A stretch of 64,000 bases of DNA from assembly GCA_033239005.1 (NCBI GenBank), contig BSQZ01000039.1, positions 5,283,816-5,347,815 on the forward strand, given 5' to 3'. Below are positions 21,890-30,132 of this stretch, piece by piece. Each line of letters opens with the position of its first letter. Within the stretch, counting starts at the first letter, position 1. The notes beneath the pieces were generated by a model, which did not search any database, had not been told where the DNA came from, and was given only the letters and a program-made list of their open reading frames with translations. Source of the stretch: Lamellibrachia satsuma (Eukaryota; Annelida; Polychaeta; Sabellida; Siboglinidae). The position numbers and the translations under genes are program-made.

Positions 21890-23960
21890 GCAACAACAAC
21901 AGCAACAACAGCAGCAGCAACAACAACAACAGAAGCAGCATCATCATCAAAAACAGCAGCAACAACAACAACAACACAAGCAGCATCATCATCAACAACA
22001 GCAACAGCAACAACAGCAGCAGCAACAACAGCAGCAACAACGGCAGCAGCAACAACAACAACACAGGCAGCATCATCATCAACAACAGCAGCAACAACAA
22101 CAACAACACAAGCAGCATCATCATCAACATCAGCAACAGCAGCAGCAACAACAGCAGCAACAACGGCAGCAGCATCGTTATAGCTCCCAGCCTACCGTCA
22201 CAGCCGCCATGGTCCGTCCGCAGCAACACGCCGAGACGACGCCATCGTTCCGCCACGTCTACCGCAGCATGCACTATGGTACCGGCCCGTCATACGTCCG
22301 TCCTACAGTCCTACCACGAACGTCGATGCAGGAAATGCGTCCAAGTGTGCCGACGACGCAGCCCATCTACCGTACCCCGATTCTTCGCCACGGAATGATG
22401 CCATTGCGTTTCAAACACTCGTCACAGTGTCGAACTGCAACGTCTCCAGCGATGCATCCCGCCGTACCGCAGCGCCGCCACCCAGCGACAGGGCCATGGG
22501 AATCAGAGCCGTCTCGACCTACCGGCAGAGCAACCAATGAATTGGCTACTATGGGTGTACAGGTATTGTCCTCACCAATGTTGCATACTGATGTTATCTG
22601 CATGTTTATTTGCGATAAGACAATAATTACATACCCGTTTAACTTTTTCAGGCCGGAAGGCAATGGTCCGGGAGGCATTTATCACATATGTAGGATATCC
22701 ATTATTTTGAGCCTTGCCAGATCTAACGACTGAAGTCAATTCTTCCGATGATTTGAAAAAAAATAGGCTGTTTTATTAAATAGCCTGCGGATGTTACATA
22801 AACTGTTCACACAATACATACTTGGACATCAACGAACCGTATAGATAGACTAAATTAGTTGAGAATGGAATTTTCAAGTACTGGTGTAACACAAGTTGTG
22901 TTGCAGTTAGAGGCCGTTGCATGGCATAGTTATTGAAACATAGGTTTAAATCATGTCGGTTTCAAATATATCAAACATCCACGATAAGTGATTGCTACAT
23001 GAAACTGAAACCATAGGTCGGTAAATCGAATAGTTTCTGAGTTATGGCCATTTGATTTTTTGTGGATTCTGTAATTTTTTTCAATTTGAAGAAACTCTGA
23101 CGATTTCTTGTAATACTTAAAACACTAATAACTCAAAAACCATTGTTGCGGTAGAACTCTGAGATTTGGCATGCTTATTCTCCGTGATATGTAGATTTAT
23201 TGATTTGAGAATGCTCCAGTTATGTGTGTGGTGAAAGCAACTGAAATTTGTTTTGCGTCTGTACTTGTATGCCAGTTTCTCACTGTCGTAACTTGCAGCA
23301 GCGGCCGACACCGATGGACAAACCGGCGGGGACGGGCCCTGGTCAGCAGGCCTCGTCGCCGCACGTCGACCAGCTACGCTCCTGTCTGGCGGCGCTTGGC
23401 GGGCCTGAGAACAACGAGGCCGCAGCCCGCCAGTTCCCGGACCGGCAGCCCCAGACTAAGCCGGTGCAGTCGACCGTGGCAAAACGACGCCTGTGTGAGC
23501 GTTGTGGCCGCTTGGCGTTCTTCTTGTGTTCTGGCTGCCGGAATGTCTGGTACTGCAGTCAACAGTGTCAGGTGCGAACGCAACAAGAATTTTTACCATT
23601 TCCACCCATTTATGCGCACATATATTTTGAAAATCATGAACTTTCTTGAAGGGATACTTTATGTATTTGCCATGCAAAATTACTTATTATTAACCATGAC
23701 GTGCACGCAACCGTGCGTGAATGTACACGTCTTTGTATGTTTGTCTGGTCGTCTGTTTGTTTTCTGTTTTCATTTATGTTTGTTCGTGTTTCGGCTTAAC
23801 AATCACCAGGGTGTGTGCTACACTAAAATCCAGAACGTACACGCACGCACGCACGCACGCACCCCACACATATTTTCATTGTATATAATCTGCGATTATG
23901 ACCCGTCTTGTTTTTTTTCAGATGGTATCATGGAATGACCACAGTATTCAGTGTACATAG
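12445..23960 (+). CDS. Large polyglutamine, C-terminal MYND zinc-finger protein (six coding exons)
   Basis: Joining 12445-15358, 16494-17091, 19298-19599, 20071-22562, 23299-23571 and 23922-23960 gives 6618 nt with every exon phase matched: 2205 residues plus stop. The ATG has A at -3 and G at +4, and an in-frame stop lies upstream at 12424. Visible parts are a helical stretch at residues 69-112; an AT-hook-like KRGRP at 174-178; basic clusters at about 890-950 and 984-991; a predicted coiled coil at about 1433-1482; a proline run near 1787-1808; a Gln/His tract at about 1848-1973; and a MYND finger at 2168-2204. MYND fingers are protein-interaction modules of transcriptional regulators, which with the basic motifs suggests a nuclear co-regulator (inference). 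I do not recognise the orthologue: DEAF1 and the ZMYND8/11 family also end in MYND, but no SAND, PHD, bromo or PWWP domain is seen. Confidence 0.8.
15359..16493 (+). other. MYND gene intron 1
   Basis: GT-AG intron of 1135 bp in which the codon is split after base 1. It contains gattac/gtaatc-rich simple sequence at about 15870-16020 and a CR1-like LINE fragment at 16040-16440, which ends only about 50 bp before the acceptor. A second AG at 16458-16459 (ctgttccag) would give the wrong phase and was not used in the model. Confidence 0.75.
16040..16440 (+). mobile_element. CR1/L2-like LINE 3' fragment, sense copy in intron 1
   Basis: The + strand reads as a LINE reverse transcriptase C-terminus: LTPGRQLRQL, then a TNVGTRAFSVAAPTLWN-type block, then stops and a 3' UTR ending in aagtgttttac. 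It matches the minus-strand copy at 4738-5412 in order and wording, including gtttaaacttgcttatcc and gctccccagcg. It is 5'-truncated and inactive, lies in the same orientation as the host gene, and reaches almost to the exon 2 acceptor. Confidence 0.85.
16494..17091 (+). CDS. MYND gene, coding exon 2
   Basis: Encodes residues 972-1170 and two bases of codon 1171. The acceptor is tctgttcccatag and the donor ATAAG|GTATGC. The split codon G+AG at the upstream junction gives Glu. The exon starts acidic (ECEDELPTINP) and then has a strong basic cluster PPKRRRGKRR at residues 982-991, a likely nuclear-localisation signal. A short amphipathic stretch NWLENKINELQRN follows, and the remainder is low-complexity Ser/Thr/Gly/Glu. 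Reading past the donor meets a stop after three codons, which supports the splice. Confidence 0.85.
17555..19262 (-). mobile_element. LINE ORF C-terminal fragment, interrupted by a tandem array
   Basis: Reading the minus strand from 19262, sequence of the LINE tail gives KWRRVGHVLRKNDETISK and then ALM-stop-TPEGKRQRG. About 30 copies of the 50-bp array follow. LINE coding then resumes at about 17700 with CTPEGKRKRGRLK and continues through LSWGQAAKQAAYRQNWRYV to VSALCTRRHEDD and a stop at about 17555. The GHV, GKRKRGR and WGQA blocks are known from the C-termini of RTE-like and related LINEs. The element is 5'-truncated and antisense to the host gene. Confidence 0.8.
17688..19183. repeat. 50-bp minisatellite, about 30 copies
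   Basis: A tandem unit of about 50 bp (variants of 49-53 bp) whose + strand reads ttttggttgtcctctctttc then gttttccttccggggtacac then atcaaggctg. Variant positions (ctcttt, ctaatt, ctgatt, ataatt; ccgggg or ccggg) mark subfamilies and duplicated blocks. The unit length is not a multiple of three and no stop occurs in the + strand frames, so long spurious ORFs result. On the minus strand the unit encodes CTPEGKRKRG, which shows its LINE origin. Confidence 0.95.
19298..19599 (+). CDS. MYND gene, coding exon 3
   Basis: Encodes the end of codon 1171 (AG+A, Arg) to one base of codon 1272. The acceptor is tatttccag and the donor TTCCG|GTCAGT. It is a 302-nt exon of low-complexity Ser/Thr/Glu/Asp-rich sequence ending ADILTQLLEWSRETS, a short helical, possibly interacting segment directly before the junction. 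No catalytic motif is seen. Confidence 0.82.
19600..20070 (+). other. MYND gene intron 3
   Basis: AT-rich GT-AG intron of 471 bp in which the codon is split after base 1. The acceptor tract is tttaattcctcag. The intron happens to be open in the exon 4 frame from 19854, so an ORF call starting there would wrongly add about 72 residues. Confidence 0.8.
20071..22562 (+). CDS. MYND gene, coding exon 4 (coiled coil, Pro run, Gln/His tract)
   Basis: Encodes the end of codon 1272 (G+GT, Gly) to residue 2102. The donor is GTACAG|GTATTG at phase 0. A charged, heptad-like stretch (ALQKEYQQCAKELREL, then LIEERRRTVTNLLLRI) at about 1433-1482 is a probable coiled coil. A proline run lies near 21617-21680. 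From 21801 to about 22175 is a Gln/His tract: (CAG)27 without interruption at 21804-21884, then mixed CAA/CAG with four KQHHHQ or RQHHHQ islands. The remainder is Pro/Arg/Thr-rich. Gln/His tracts are common in transcriptional regulators and are prone to length change. Confidence 0.85.
21801..22175 (+). repeat. CAG/CAA/CAT trinucleotide repeat encoding the Gln/His tract
   Basis: Twenty-seven uninterrupted CAG codons (21804-21884) are followed by an interrupted CAA/CAG tract with AAG, CGG and CAT codons. Four CATCATCAT islands recur at regular spacing, so a longer unit (CAGCATCATCATCAA plus flanking CAA/CAG) has itself been duplicated. It is in frame with the MYND gene. The antisense strand is an open poly-Leu/Met frame with no biological support. 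Confidence 0.95.
22563..23298 (+). other. MYND gene intron 4
   Basis: Phase-0 GT-AG intron of 736 bp. The acceptor is acttgcagcag, a NAGNAG site. It contains a second good acceptor at 22651 (taactttttcag) that could define a short alternative terminal exon. Confidence 0.75.
23299..23571 (+). CDS. MYND gene, coding exon 5 (six MYND cysteines)
   Basis: Encodes residues 2103-2193. After a Pro/Gln/Ala-rich linker comes CERCGRLAFFLCSGC, then YCSQQCQ, giving cysteines at 2168, 2171, 2179, 2182, 2188 and 2192. This fits the MYND pattern C-x2-C-x7-C-x2-C-x5-C-x3-C. The donor TGTCAG|GTGCGA is at phase 0, directly after the CQ that precedes the second zinc half-site. Two further ligands are supplied by exon 6. 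Open reading upstream of 23299 and downstream of 23571 is intronic. Confidence 0.88.
23572..23921 (+). other. MYND gene intron 5
   Basis: Phase-0 GT-AG intron of 350 bp interrupting the MYND finger between its sixth and seventh ligands. It contains a small (CGCA)n tract at about 23838-23862. The acceptor is cttgttttttttcag, a strong polypyrimidine tract. Confidence 0.82.
23922..23960 (+). CDS. MYND gene, terminal coding exon 6 (39 nt)
   Basis: Encodes MVSWNDHSIQCT followed by TAG. The W-x2-H-x3-C pattern supplies the conserved Trp and the last two zinc ligands (His 2200, Cys 2204) that the previous exon lacks. That is the main reason for accepting so short an exon. The protein therefore stops one residue after the last zinc ligand. 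Confidence 0.85.
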   Translation: MVSWNDHSIQCT

Positions 23961-24170
23961 GTCGCTATGCTTCCCAGCTGTAATCCAGACTGCCATGTCT
24001 TGCCGATGCCCGCAGCACGAGAAGTGGACTGTCAGTCGAAGGCTTCACATCATTTTTATTTCATTGAAACACATAAATCTTATTGTACGTGATAGCAGCG
24101 CATGAAAATACTTTGATGTTCACGAGTTGTCCAAAGCCACTATGAAAATAAAAAAAAACATCTGGGATGC
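23961..24170 (+). terminator. MYND gene 3' UTR and polyadenylation signal
   Basis: After the TAG at 23958-23960, the canonical AATAAA at 24147-24152 follows by about 190 nt, inside an A-rich run. Cleavage would be expected within about 10-30 nt downstream. A TG-rich stretch lies further along, near 24220-24240. Confidence 0.6.
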
Positions 24171-25929
24171 CATTTGGGACACGATGTTTAGGAAGCAAGC
24201 CATGAACTGACTGAAATGGTGTCAGCTGTCCGCCGTGGCTGACCCTTGTAACAATCCATTACCGAAAACATCAACGAACATATGTGATAGGTCGTTTTTA
24301 TATTCTAAATCATGATCAGTTCACTGCGTATCTGTGAATCGGTGTTTCCATCAAGCGTGTGATGTAGCCCGGGGTCTGCGAACCTATCAAAAAACTTTGG
24401 CGCAGACGCTGTAAATTACTTGCAACATCATGAAAACGTCGAACTGACATGTTAATGTCAATGCAACGTCGGCGCCAATGACAGTCACTGGCGTGTTGCA
24501 CGATTGATGGGAATCGCTGTTATGTCACGGCCCCCCGTTTTGCCGAAAGTACCCGACAGTAACTAAGTGACGACAGGTGGTTTTTTGGTTATCACAAGGG
24601 TATTTATCACTGGTCGAGGCCTATGCGTACAGCGTGAAGTTGAAAAGAACTGCGTATTTTATATATTTATGCCAGAAAAAACCCTGGTCAACAAAAGGCA
24701 CAGGTGCGTTGCGCAAGCGTAGACTGTTGGTGCGGTTAAGTTACGGCGTTTTTAGACAATACCGCACTGTACCAGCAGGTGTAGTGTATTCGACTGGGTA
24801 ACCTTTGAATCAATGACGCACTTGGCCTGTTGACGTTGGCGCCGTTACAGGGTCGGACGTTGACTCCAGCCGATCAATGGACGTCTTCAAGTGAGCATGA
24901 CAAATCACTATGTGCAGTGACGTATATCGATTGACACTACGTGACATACACGATATTAAGTGCAGCCTTTTGAATCTCGCTCTATTATACAATTGTCAGT
25001 CCAAAGTGTTTGGCAGAACAAGTAACAGTTATGCCAGCTAGTCATGAAGTCTTCAGAACGTTACTGCTTGCTATATGGGCCACTGTAGATCGAATGATAC
25101 GGCTATATTTACCATTCTACAAACAAGTTAAATGTGTCCCCATCTGGACTAGTGTAGATACGGCGAGTGAACTGTGTTGATATATGGGCCATAGTGCAAA
25201 CACAAAATTGCCGTGTTGTTTTCTCAACCACTGTACACATGGAGAATGAACTGTGTTGCTGTTTGGACCATTGTACACACTGCACAATATTCTATGCCAA
25301 GTAAAGCGACTGTAACAGTTGCGTTCTATGCAAACCAGACATGTTTTCTCGTCCAGCAAATGTTTATACATCGTTGAAATGAGAGTTGTACATTGTTAGT
25401 TTTATTACAGAAAAACATGTTTTACAGGTTGCTATATAACAAATGTTTATTAAAACCGCTTTCATTTTAAACGTTGTTGTTGTAAGTTGTCATTCATGAA
25501 AGCGTCGACAATTGAGCCATCATGTGTAGTTAAAAAAAAACAATATCCGCTGTAGACTATGCAGAGGTAAAATACAAGGATGCTATATAAGGGTTCAATT
25601 CTCGCTTGCTGACACTATAGTGCGGACAATCACTCACAGGAGCCAACCACTATTTGAATCACAATATATTGTAGTCTTTTTCGAAAACAAATATAATTTG
25701 CTGCATTTTAATCGATACATTCACGGTCCAGTTACACAATTGTCATAATTTGTGTTTCCTTAGATCTGCAATCTGCCTTGTTTTTCATAGCTTTCATGTT
25801 CAGATATGAGTCACAAAAAAATCGTTAATGTGCAGGTCAGAAGGTGTGGGTAATTTAGCAATTGCCCATCCCGATGGTATGCTTTGCGAAAAATATAACA
25901 TATAAAGAAAAATAGCTAATTACACCTCT
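24171..25929. other. Unassigned intergenic sequence
   Basis: No gene is recognisable. Around 25070-25290 there are degenerate repeats of a phrase such as gaactgtgttg followed by tgggccat or tggaccat, each about 70 bp apart. Confidence 0.4.
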
Positions 25930-26483
25930 GTATGAAGCAATAATTATGCCTCATTTAGAATACTGTATACAAGCCTGGATGCCATATCGTAAGAAGGATA
26001 TGGATACGATTGCGCGAATATAGAGGAGAACAAAATGATTCCAGAACTGAGAGACCTTAGTTGAAGAACAACTGAGAGAATGTGGTTTAACAACCCTAGA
26101 GACAAGGCGGTCAAGAGGAGATAAAATTGAAATTTTAAAGATGTTGAATGGGTATGAAAATAGTGATATAAATACTGTTTTCTCATTCAAGAACGATAAT
26201 GGAACTAGAGGACACGAGTTAACATTAATAAAAGATCAATGTAGATGGAATGTCAGGAAGTACTCGTTCTCACAGAGGACAATGCATGAATGGAACAAAA
26301 TTATTATCTACCGATTGTGTAAATGCTAACTGCGTGAACATGTTTAAAACAAGGTTGACGCATATCTCAGGAGGGCGGGCTACACATAGATGAAGAATCT
26401 GGACTCTCAATAAGCCAATGGCTTCCTTGTCCACTTGTTATCTGGACCTTTGCTTTGGATGGCAACCTTGTTAAATCTTGTTA
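25930..26483 (+). mobile_element. LINE 3' fragment (CR1/Crack-like), copy 2
   Basis: The + strand encodes the C-terminal third of a LINE reverse transcriptase ORF: LYEAIIMPHLEYC with AWMPYRKKDMD, then two stops, then LRECGLTTLETRRSRGD, IEILKMLNGYEN, and KYSFSQRTMHEWNK. The NAN-SVNMF tail and 3' UTR match copy 1 at 1857-2042. The blocks LEYC-AW, L-LETRR-RGD and WN-L are standard in CR1-clade elements. It is 5'-truncated, with stops near 26020 and 26032, and inactive. Confidence 0.87.
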
Positions 26484-27109
26484 AAACGTTGACACCATTG
26501 TTGATGTAATGTCCGACAAGAAAGGGCGTTTGAAAGCAGCTCATAAGTGGTTTTGTACAGAATACTGCTTACTAGAAAAAAGGTTAACATACTTTATTAC
26601 ATTGGCAGCTTTTTGAGTTGCATCAGCTAAATGTTTTTGTCGTTACTGTTTTTTCGTCCGGCTAAGTTTTTATAAGCCGAAAAGTTGGCAACAGCTAGAA
26701 CACTTACGTTCTCATTCGACACACCCATCCATCTTGTTTACATAACTATGGCAAAGAAAATACAGTTTCAAAAACAATCTTCGCATCTATTGTGTGGACA
26801 TCTAGGTTGTTTGAGATAAATGGTCGGTTGCAACATGCAAATGGTCATACAAGGTACGTATTAATGTCATTACTGGTATCTCGGTTTTCGGGTCATGTTT
26901 GCTTACCGTGAAACTCCGTGCATGATCACCCACCTCGAAGTGTTATTCTTACCTTAAGTTCTTACATTTAACATGGTCAATAGTTACCCAGTTCTGAGTA
27001 TTGAGACCGGGTTTTATGTTGGCGTTGTTCACGTTTTCACTATTGATTTGGTTCTATTTTTGTTACTTAATTGTTGTTCCTCTTTGTGTAGTATGCTATG
27101 CTTCTGAAA
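26484..27109. other. Unassigned intergenic sequence
   Basis: AT-rich; no exon, RNA or repeat is recognised. Confidence 0.4.
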
Positions 27110-27957
27110 ATGTGTGAGTGTCTAAATAATTAAGATTCGTTGTCAACTGGTTATACGCTTATGATACAGAGGAGCAAGTTAAGAAAATGTGTGAGTGTCT
27201 AAATAATTAAGATTCGTTGTCAACTGGTTACACGCTTATGATACAGAGGAGCAAGTTAAGAAAATGTGTGAGTGTCTACATAATTAAGATTCGTTGTCAA
27301 CTGGTTACACGCTTATGATAGAGAGGAGCAAGTTAAGAAAATGTGTGAGTGTCTAAATAATTAAGATTCGTTGTCAACTGGTTACACGCTTATGATACAG
27401 AGGAGCAAGTTAAGAAAATGTGTGAGTGTCTAAATAATTAAGATTCGTTGTCAACTGGTTACACGCTTATGATACAGAGGAGCAAGTTAAGAAAATGTGT
27501 GAGTGTCTACATAATTAAGATTCGTTGTCAACTGGTTACACGCTTATGATAGAGAGGAGCAAGTTAAGAAAATGTGTGAGTGTCTAAATAATTAAGATTC
27601 GTTGTCAACTGGTTACACGCTTATGATAGAGAGGAGCAAGTTAAGAAAATGTGTGAGTGTCTACATAATTAAGATTCGTTGTCAACTGGTTACACGCTTA
27701 TGATACAGAGGAGCAAGTTAAGAAAATGTGTGAGTGTCTACATAATTAAGATTCGTTGTCAACTGGTTACACGCTTATGATAGAGAGGAGCAAGTTAAGA
27801 AAATGTGTGAGTGTCTAAATAATTAAGATTCGTTGTCAACTGGTTACACGCTTATGATAGAGAGGAGCAAGTTAAGAAAATGTGTGAGTGTCTAAATAAT
27901 TAACATTCGTTGTCAACTGGTTACACGCTTATGATAGAGAGGAGCAAGTTAAGAAAA
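27110..27957. repeat. 77-bp minisatellite, 11 copies
   Basis: Eleven head-to-tail copies of a 77-bp unit (atgtgtgagtgtctaaataa then ttaagattcgttgtcaactg then gttacacgcttatgatacag). Three diagnostic sites vary between copies: aaata or acata, acag or gagag, and one late taacattcg. Copies 1-3 and 4-6 carry the same order of variants, so a three-unit block was duplicated. It contains frequent stops and is non-coding. Confidence 0.96.
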
Positions 27958-28315
27958 TGCTTAGTTAACATAATAATTATTAGTAAGCAATGTAAGTATG
28001 GATGTTTTGTGACTAACTGTTGCTCACGGAGAGGCAACATTAGCAGGACCGTTGGGTTATTATTGAGCCTTGGTATGATTGGATTGGCTACCCTTGCTTT
28101 ATGAAACTTACTTTGTTCGTACTATTATGACAGGTGTATTTGAAACTTCAGTTATTTTACGTGTGTTTAGGAATATGTGTTAATAGTTCAGACTCAAGGC
28201 AGCATATAAGTAGTTATCATAATTAACTAACATGCTAAAAAAGATTGGAAATATTTCCAGAAGCAGGAAACAACCCATTTTGCACGGACGGGAATGTTAA
28301 CTTATATTTTGTCCA

Positions 28316-28822
28316 GCATACTGGTGGGCAAAAAAAACAATGAACATACTGGTGGGCAAAACAAACAATGAACATACTGGTGAGCAAAACAAACAATGAA
28401 CATACTGGTGGGCAAAACAAACAATGAACATACTGGTGGGCAAAACAAACAATGAACATACTGGTGGGCAAAACAAACAATGAACATACTGGTGGGCAAA
28501 ACAAACAATGAACATACTGGTGGGCAAAACAAACAATGAACATACTGGTGGGCAAAACAAACAATGAACATACTGGTGGGCAAAACAAACAATGAACATA
28601 CTGGTGGGCAAAACAAACAATGAACATACTGGTGGGCAAAACAAACAATGAACATACTGGTGGGCAAAACAAACAATGAACATACTGGTGAGCAAAACAA
28701 ACATTGAACATACTGGTGGGCAAAACAAACAATGAACATACTGGTGGGCAAAACAAACAATGAACATACTGGTGGGCAAAACAAACAATGAACATACTGG
28801 TGGGCAAAACAAACAATGAACA
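28316..28822. repeat. 28-bp minisatellite, about 18 copies
   Basis: Units of 28 bp (gaacatactggtgggcaaaa then caaacaat), nearly perfect, with a few ggtgagc variants (28380, 28688) and one poly-A expanded first copy. The 28-bp length leaves the minus strand open in three frames, producing overlapping spurious ORFs of about 190-226 codons. Confidence 0.97.
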
Positions 28823-29669
28823 CACAAAGTCGGATAATTAAACACGAGGACTGTATCCTGTGTATGCACGTACGCGCGTACGTTCGCGTTATTATATCAC
28901 GTACCATTATGCATTCCTGATTAATGCAACAAAACATCCCATTGGTGGTAATTGGCCACATTGTCACTAGAAATGTAAGCAAAATCGCATATTAATCAGT
29001 ATGAATTATAAAAGAGGCAAGTAGTGTAATTATACTATTCTGAATAGTTTGTAATTTTGAAGCTTCGCACGTTTATGTAAAATACAACACAGTGATACTA
29101 CATCTGCATCCATTCAATACGCTATCCCAAAACTCATGATTAATTTGGAAAAATCACATGAATGCTACATCAGTTACAGTGGCTACTGCAAACTAAACGC
29201 AGATATGAATGTACACATTATTTGAGAACAAAATATTTGTAATATAAATTGACTAACATAATTGTTAGCACAAAATATGTGAATTATACCATGGTAGATA
29301 ATTTCGGTTTTCGCATTACGCAGTTCTTCGGAAGATTGCATGCACATATATAACAATTATTTTTGGGGATAAATATACACTTGCACAATGTAGTAATCTG
29401 GGTCAATACGGATAGGATATTGTATAAGAATAATAATTACAGACATTCAGGTGCGAAGATAACCTTTGTCAGAAATCTTTTCTCGTGTTTTCCCATTGTG
29501 ACGTATTTGCATAGTAAATCGGGTGTTATGGGAATTATTATATCGTGATGATTTGGTATAGATGACGGAGTCAGTCGTAGAGCTAAGACACATGTAGTGT
29601 AGTTAAACGAGCTAGCTGGATCGGAACGGATTGTAACTCAACATCACGAAAAACGAAATTGACCTGGAG
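28823..29669. other. AT-rich intergenic sequence
   Basis: Nothing is recognised apart from a cacgtacgcgcgtacg palindrome-like stretch near 28868. Confidence 0.4.
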
Positions 29670-30132
29670 CATTTCAGGGAAGCAGGGACAAAGGTACATT
29701 TCAGGGAAGCAGGGACAAAGGCACATTTCAGGGAAGCAGGGACAAAGGTACATTTCAGGGAAGCAGGGACAAAGGTATATTTCAGGGAAGCAGGGACAAA
29801 GGTACATTTCAGGGAAGCAGGGACAAAGGTACATTTCAGGGAAGCAGGGACAAAGGTACATTTCAGGGAAGCAGGGACAAAGGTACATTTCAGGGAAGCA
29901 GGGACAAAGGTACATTTCAGGGAAGCAGGGACAAAGGTACATTTCATGGAATCAGGGACAAAGGTACATTTCAGGGAAGCAGGGACAAAGGTACATTTCA
30001 GGGAAGCAGGGACAAAGGTACATTTCAGGGAAGCAGGGACAATGGTACATTTCAGGGAAGCAGGGACAAAGGTACATTCAGGGAAGCAGGGACAAAGGTA
30101 CATTTCAGGGAAGCAGGGACAAAGGTACATTA
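29670..30132. repeat. 27-bp minisatellite, 17 copies
   Basis: Tandem units of 27 bp (catttcagggaagcagggac then aaaggta). One copy is 26 bp (gtacattcagg at about 30074). Because 27 is a multiple of three, the + strand frame repeats ISGKQGQRY and the minus strand repeats CTFVPASLK or CLCPCFPEMY without stops. There is no start context, splice boundary or non-repeat coding sequence, so it is treated as non-coding. Confidence 0.96.

Larger units (their letters stand above)
12376..24170 (+). other. Transcription unit of the MYND-finger gene (partial model)
   Basis: This is the span from the first supported splice acceptor (tttcctgcag, ending 12375) to just past the AATAAA at 24147. Introns are 15359-16493, 17092-19297, 19600-20070, 22563-23298 and 23572-23921, all GT-AG. 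At least one non-coding 5' exon must lie upstream if the 12375 acceptor is used; the CpG-rich block near 3262-3444 is a candidate. Intron 1 carries a LINE fragment and intron 2 a 1.5-kb minisatellite. Confidence 0.75.

Noticed and set aside
21561..22274. Open antisense frame rich in Leu and Met across the Gln/His tract
   Set aside because: It is the reverse complement of CAG/CAA/CAT repeats and has no independent coding evidence. The sense exon has matched splice phases.
23222..23938. A 238-codon ORF overlapping the MYND exon in another frame
   Set aside because: The MYND cysteines lie in a different frame with matching splice sites. This ORF has no motif.
28235..28982. Minus-strand ORFs of 190-226 codons rich in Phe, Cys and His
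   Set aside because: They arise from the stop-free 28-bp array in three frames at once, with no start context or domain.
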